Shown here one piece after another: positions 59,669-64,000 of a stretch of DNA of 64,000 nt. The notes beneath the pieces are model-generated. The model ran no database searches. It was not told the origin of the DNA and worked only from the letters and a program-made list of their open reading frames with translations. Position 1 is the stretch's first letter. Every line of letters begins with the position of its first letter. The stretch comes from Closterium sp. NIES-65 (lineage: Eukaryota; Streptophyta; Zygnematophyceae; Desmidiales; Closteriaceae), in contig CANXME010000213.1 of assembly GCA_948144175.1 (NCBI GenBank), positions 2,023,501 to 2,087,500 of the forward strand, in the 5' to 3' direction. The position numbers were made by a program, and so were the translations under genes.

Positions 59669-62600
59669 GGTGCTCCCTCGGCGGATGCGTCGCTCTCCTT
59701 CACACTGGACTCCGGAGCGACGCAGTGCTTCTTCCGCGACAGCACAACTCTTACTCCACTCTCGGCGCCGGTTTCTGTAGCACTGGCCGATCCCTCTTCG
59801 GGACCGGTCATTGCGACTCACGCCACTACCCTCCCGTGCCCAGCTGCCCCTTTCGGTTCTCTGACCGGCCTCCACGTTCCTACTTTCTCTAGGAACCTGG
59901 TTGGTGTGGCTCCTCTGGCGAGACAGCACGTCGGGGTCTGGTTTGAGCCTTCGGGTGACACTGCAGTCTGTGTGGACGGTGACACGTACGCCCCTCTGGC
60001 CACTCTTCGTCAGGAGCCGGGCTCTGGTCTGTACACCCTCCACACCGACACCCGTCCGGTTCCCCCGTCCCACCAGGTAGCCAGGTCCAGTCAGGTAGCT
60101 GTGCCAGGTCTAGTGGCTGCGTCGTGCTCGTGTCGGTCGCCGTCCCACCCTGCCCTCCTCTGGCACCACCGCCTTGGTCACCCGTCCCTCTCTCGTCTCT
60201 GCGCTATGTCAAGTCAGCGTCTTGTCTTAGGCCTCCCCCGCGACCTCCCGCCGCTCCTGCCGTCCCTCGCTCCTCCGTGCGGTCCTTGTGTCTAGGGTCG
60301 GCTGCGCGCCACTCCTCACTCCTCCTCCCTTCGTCCAGCCTCCGAGCCCTTTGAGACACTCCACTTTGACGACTGGGGCCCCGCTCCACGGCTTGGACCT
60401 GAGCGAGAGAGCTTCTTCCTAGTGGTCGTTGACGACTACTCTCGGTACACCACCGTGTTCCCTTTGGCGAAGAAGTCCGACGTGACTTCTATGCTGATCC
60501 GGTGGCTGCTCGCCACCGAGAGTACTCGTCGTCGTCGTGTCAGTTGTCTCCACTCCGACCGTGGGGGTGAGTTTCGCTCCGGCATTCTCGCCAGATTCTG
60601 TGCTGAGCAGGGCATCACCCAGTCCTGGACTCTTCCAGACTCTCCACAGCAGAATGGGGTTGCTGAGCGCCGGCTAGGCCTGGTCATGGAGATTGCGCGC
60701 ACCTCCATGATCCACGCCCGCGCGCCCCATTTTCTGTGGCCCTACGCGGCTCGGTACGCCGCTCACCAGCTGAACCTCTGGCCTCGCGTCTCGCGGCCAG
60801 GGGCTTCACCGACCAGTCTTTGGACAGGGTCCCCTGGTGTTGCGTCGAGGTTTAGTGTCTGGGGCTGCTTGGCACTTGTCCGCGACACCTCTGCGGACAA
60901 GCTCTCACCTCGCGGCGTCCCCTGTGTCTTCCTTGGTTTCCCTGAGGCCTCCTCTGACTTCACCTTTTACCACCCTCCCTCCCACCGGTTCTTTGACTCT
61001 CGTGACGTCAGTTTCGACGAGCCCGTCCCCTACTTCGTCCGGTACCCCTGTCGAGGTCTCCCGGTTCCCCCCCCTCCCCTCTTCCTCGCCCCAGCTCCTG
61101 CTCCTCCCGCTCCCTCTCCTCCGGTACCCCCCCCGGTTCCCGCTCCGTCAGGTGTGTCGCAGGCTACCCCCCCTCCCTTGGTCCCCCCCCAGGTCTCTCC
61201 CCCTTCCCCACAGTCGTCCTCACAGCCTCCGCAGCAGCCGTCGGCGCTTCCTCTCCCGGCCACTGCGGACTCTGAGGGTGTTGGTGCTCGAGGTGAGGGC
61301 TCTGGCGGTGCTGGTTCTGGGGGTGTTGGAGTTGGAGCTGAGCGTGCACCTGCCGCAGCTGCACGTCCCGAGCGTGTTGGAGTCGGTGGTGGTGCTGGAG
61401 CTGGTGGTGTTTCTGGAGCTGGAGAGTCTGGGGCTGGTGCTGGTGCCACTGGCGGCGCCACGACTGGGGGTGCGGGTACACCTCCTACAGGTACTGGTCG
61501 TGCTGCCGCAGGGGGTCCTCGCTCTGGGGGTGCTCAGCCGGGTCCTGTCGAGGGTGGAGCCGGTTCTTCTTCGTCCTCTCCTGACACCACTCCTCCTCCT
61601 CACCCCTACCCGACTCGTTACCAGGCCCTTCGTCGTCTAGAGCGTGAGGAGCAGCAGCGTTTGGAGCGTGAGAGGTCGGAGGTTCAGCAGCGGGTGGAGC
61701 GTGAGCGGTTGGAGTTTCAGCAGCAGCAGCAGCACCAGCAGCAGCAGCCGCAGCCACAGCCACAGCAGCAGCAGCAGCAGCAGCAGCAGCCGCCGCAGCT
61801 GCCGGAGCAGCCTCCGGCCCCTGTTTCTGGCCTTCGGGCCCTTGGTCTCCCCTCCTCTCCTCCTGTGTTCGGTCCCACGTTTCCTCCTCCGGACTCCACT
61901 CCGACTGTCTTCCCTCGTTCTCAGTCTCCTCCGTCCCCCCCTCCTCTCGCCCACACTTGGGCCTCTCGCCCTCCTCGTGCTCGTCCCTCGTCCCCTGTCA
62001 CTGACCTCCGTACCGTGTTGTTTCGTCCTCGTCCTCCTCGTTCTCCTCCGTCTGTCCTTCCTCGTCCTCCTGAGTCTTCCCTCACTGCCTCCCTGTCCAC
62101 TCCGGTCACTGACTACTACCGCACGTACCGCCCCACTCTCTCTCGTGTTCTCACCTCTCTTGTTACAAACCCTCGTGCCTCTCCTTCCTCCGTCGCGGTC
62201 CTCACTGCCGCTGTCACTGACTTTACTGCTACGCGTCGCCTTGACTACGCCACTCGAGTTGTGGCAGCTCCTCCTGTCCGTCCTCTGTCCGCCGGGGGTG
62301 TGTGTGCCCTTGGCTGTGACGTCCTAGAGGACAGACAGTTTGAGCTAGAGTTCCTGGCAGCTGCTTCGCCTCATCTCTGTGCCATGCTGCTCACTCCTGA
62401 GGGAGACCCCGACGCTCCTGACATACCTACTCCTCGCACTTACGCTGAGGCAGTGTCAGGGCCTTGGGCCTCTCAGTGGAGAGCTGCCATGGACGCATAG
62501 ATGGCCTCCTACAGGTCCACAGGCACTTACGTTGACGAGGTTCCCCCCCCAGGGGCGAACATTGTTGACGGCATGTGGATCTTCAAGGTGAAGCGGCCGC

Positions 62601-63985
62601 CGGGATCTCCCCCAGTCTTCAAGGCACGCTACGTGGCTAGAGGGTTCAGTCAGCGCGAGGGGGTTGACTTCTTTCAGACCTTCGCGCCCACCTCGAAGAT
62701 GACCACTCTTCGGGTGTTACTGCACGTAGCAGCGCAGAGAGACTACGAGCTACACTCTCTTGACTTCTCCACTGCCTTCCTCCAGGGCTGCTTACACGAG
62801 GAGATCTGGCTGCGTCGTCCTCCGGGCTTCACTGGCACTTTCCCGCCTGGGACCCAGTGGAGCCTCAGACGACCGGTCTACGGTCTCCGCCAGGCACCCC
62901 GTGAGTGGCACGACACTCTCCGCTCTACTCTCTCCGACCTCGGGTTTGAGCCGTCTTCCGCCGACCCGTCGCTGTTTGTTCGTCGTGGCCGTACACCTTT
63001 CTTCGTCCTAGTCTATGTTGACGACTTGGTTTTTGCCACGGCCGACACAGCTGCAGTGGCGGAGGTGAAGTCCGAACTGCAAAAGAGACACACCTGCACT
63101 GACCTTGGGGAACTGCGCCGCTACCTTGGCCTGCAGATCTCCAGGGACAGAGCCGCTCGCACCATCACTCTCACTCAGTCACACATGGTGCAGCAGGTTC
63201 TTCAGCGGTTCGGGCTTCAGGACTCTTCTCCTGCCCCCACTCCTCTTGCTGTAGACCACAGACTCACTGGGCCTTTTCCTGACGAGCCGTTCGAGCCCAG
63301 TGGTCCCTACGCAGAGCTGGTGGGCTGCCTCATGTACCTGATGACGTGCACTCGCCCGGACCTCGCCTTCCCCCTTAGCATCCTGTCTCGCTTTGTTGCG
63401 ACTGGGAGACACCGTCCTGTTCACTGGGCGGCGGCTAAGAGGGTGGCGAAGTACCTTGGCGCGACATCAGTCATGGGGCTTGTACTTGGAGGGACACAGC
63501 CAGTTGTACTCACCGGTCACTGTGACTCTTCCTACGCTGACGACGTTGAGACTCAGAGGTCTACGCAGGGTTACTGTTTCAGCCTGGGTTCTGGAGCTGT
63601 TTCGTGGAGGTCTACTCGGTCCTCCTCTGTTGCGACTTCTACCGCAGAGGCCGAGATCTACGCTGGGGCCCTTGCTGCTCAGGAGCTACGCTGGTTGATC
63701 TTTTTGCTCACTGACCTTGGTGAGAGGCCGAGCTCTGCACCGACCCTGTTTGCTGACAACAGGGCGATGATTCTCCTGTGTCGTGAGCCTCGACTGGAGA
63801 GCCGAGTGAAGCACATCGACGTCAGGTACTTCCTCCTTCGAGAGTTGCAGAGACGCGGACAGGCTCGTCTGGACTTTGTGGCCTCCGAGGCCAACACTGC
63901 AGACATCTTCACCAAGGCCCTCCAGCCTTGTGACCACCGTCGGTTTTGTCTGCAGTTAGGCCTCGTTGAGACTGGGTCTAGTTGA
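59669..63985 (+). pseudogene. E9 pol (3' part of split Gag-Pol), two stops
   Basis: One frame continues E9 gag after E10. It holds protease DSGATQCFF, the integrase zinc finger HHRLGH and CGPC, and an in-frame TAG at 60293-60295. Next come the integrase core (HFDDWGP, LHSDRGGEF, PQQNGVAERR), a long Pro/Gly/Gln linker with a charged EREEQQRLERERSE stretch and a Gln run (61640-61800), and TAG at 62498-62500 where relatives have Glu (MDAEMAS). RT with FFVLVYVDD and RNase H ending ANTADIFTKAL follow, with TGA at 63983. Apart from the two stops, RT-RNase H (62501-63985) is intact. Confidence 0.9.
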
Positions 63986-64000
63986 CTGCTGTAGGGTGCT

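Larger units (their letters stand above)
48857..64000 (+). mobile_element. E9: Ty1/Copia element split by E10, 3' LTR outside window
   Basis: The 5' LTR 48857-48973 (117 bp) is followed by TGGTATCAGCAG, an initiator-Met-type primer-binding site. The leader (48974-49560) is rich in CAGCCAGCGCGC repeats. Gag starts at 49561. E10 splits it at 51143. Coding resumes at 59669 and ends with TGA at 63983-63985. Two in-frame stops are present. The window ends 15 bases after the stop codon, so 3' LTR and target duplication cannot be checked. Confidence 0.88.

Overview
The window is nuclear DNA from a photosynthetic eukaryote of the green lineage. It has two host genes with GT-AG introns: a plant-type bZIP transcription factor (+ strand, 740-3048) and a chloroplast sedoheptulose-1,7-bisphosphatase (SBPase, - strand, 33719-35550, 7 exons, redox CX4C motif kept). 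Almost everything else is LTR retrotransposons. Very high GC, compact introns and GC-rich retroelement leaders suggest a streptophyte alga. A zygnematophyte such as Closterium is a guess that the sequence alone cannot prove.

Layout. 1-3253: bZIP gene and flanks. 3254-26368: one old Ty3/gypsy chromovirus (called E0, - strand, target-site duplication ATTTC) split by three younger insertions. These are E4 (non-autonomous, 3633-4713), E1 (Copia, - strand, 5952-13572) and E2 (non-autonomous, 15111-23975), and E2 itself contains the intact Copia element E3 (15720-23118). 26392-27031: remnant of a second gypsy element (E5), whose LTR carries a 185-bp MITE. 27032-33513: degenerate Copia E6 (- strand) plus a piece of a tandem neighbour. 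33514-36477: SBPase and its upstream region. 36483-48656: Copia E7 (- strand, a different lineage with 433-bp LTRs), whose integrase is split by a 3'-truncated Copia E8 (39464-about 45600). 48857-64000: Copia E9 (+), whose gag is split by Copia E10 (51144-59668). The E9 3' LTR lies beyond the window.

Nesting is proven by paired LTRs and 5-bp target duplications: CCGAG (E1), CTGTC (E2), GGCCC (E3), TATCG (E4), GATCC (E7) and GGTGC (E10). The insertion order agrees with LTR divergence counted by eye. E3 is the only element with an apparently complete Gag-Pol frame (1962 codons) and near-identical LTRs, so it is the best candidate for an active donor.

The Copia elements E1, E3, E6, E8, E9 and E10 form a related group with short LTRs (117-133 bp). 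Several or all of them share an expanded Gag zinc knuckle (C-x13-C-x3/4-H-x4-C), a leader with a GGGCCCACC-type box, long GC-rich tandem arrays before gag, and a polypurine tract inside a small hairpin. The non-autonomous E2 and E4 have the same LTR core (and E2 the same 3' end) but no coding capacity, and they carry four tandem copies of a hairpin that E1 and E3 carry once. They look like parasites of the Copia machinery.
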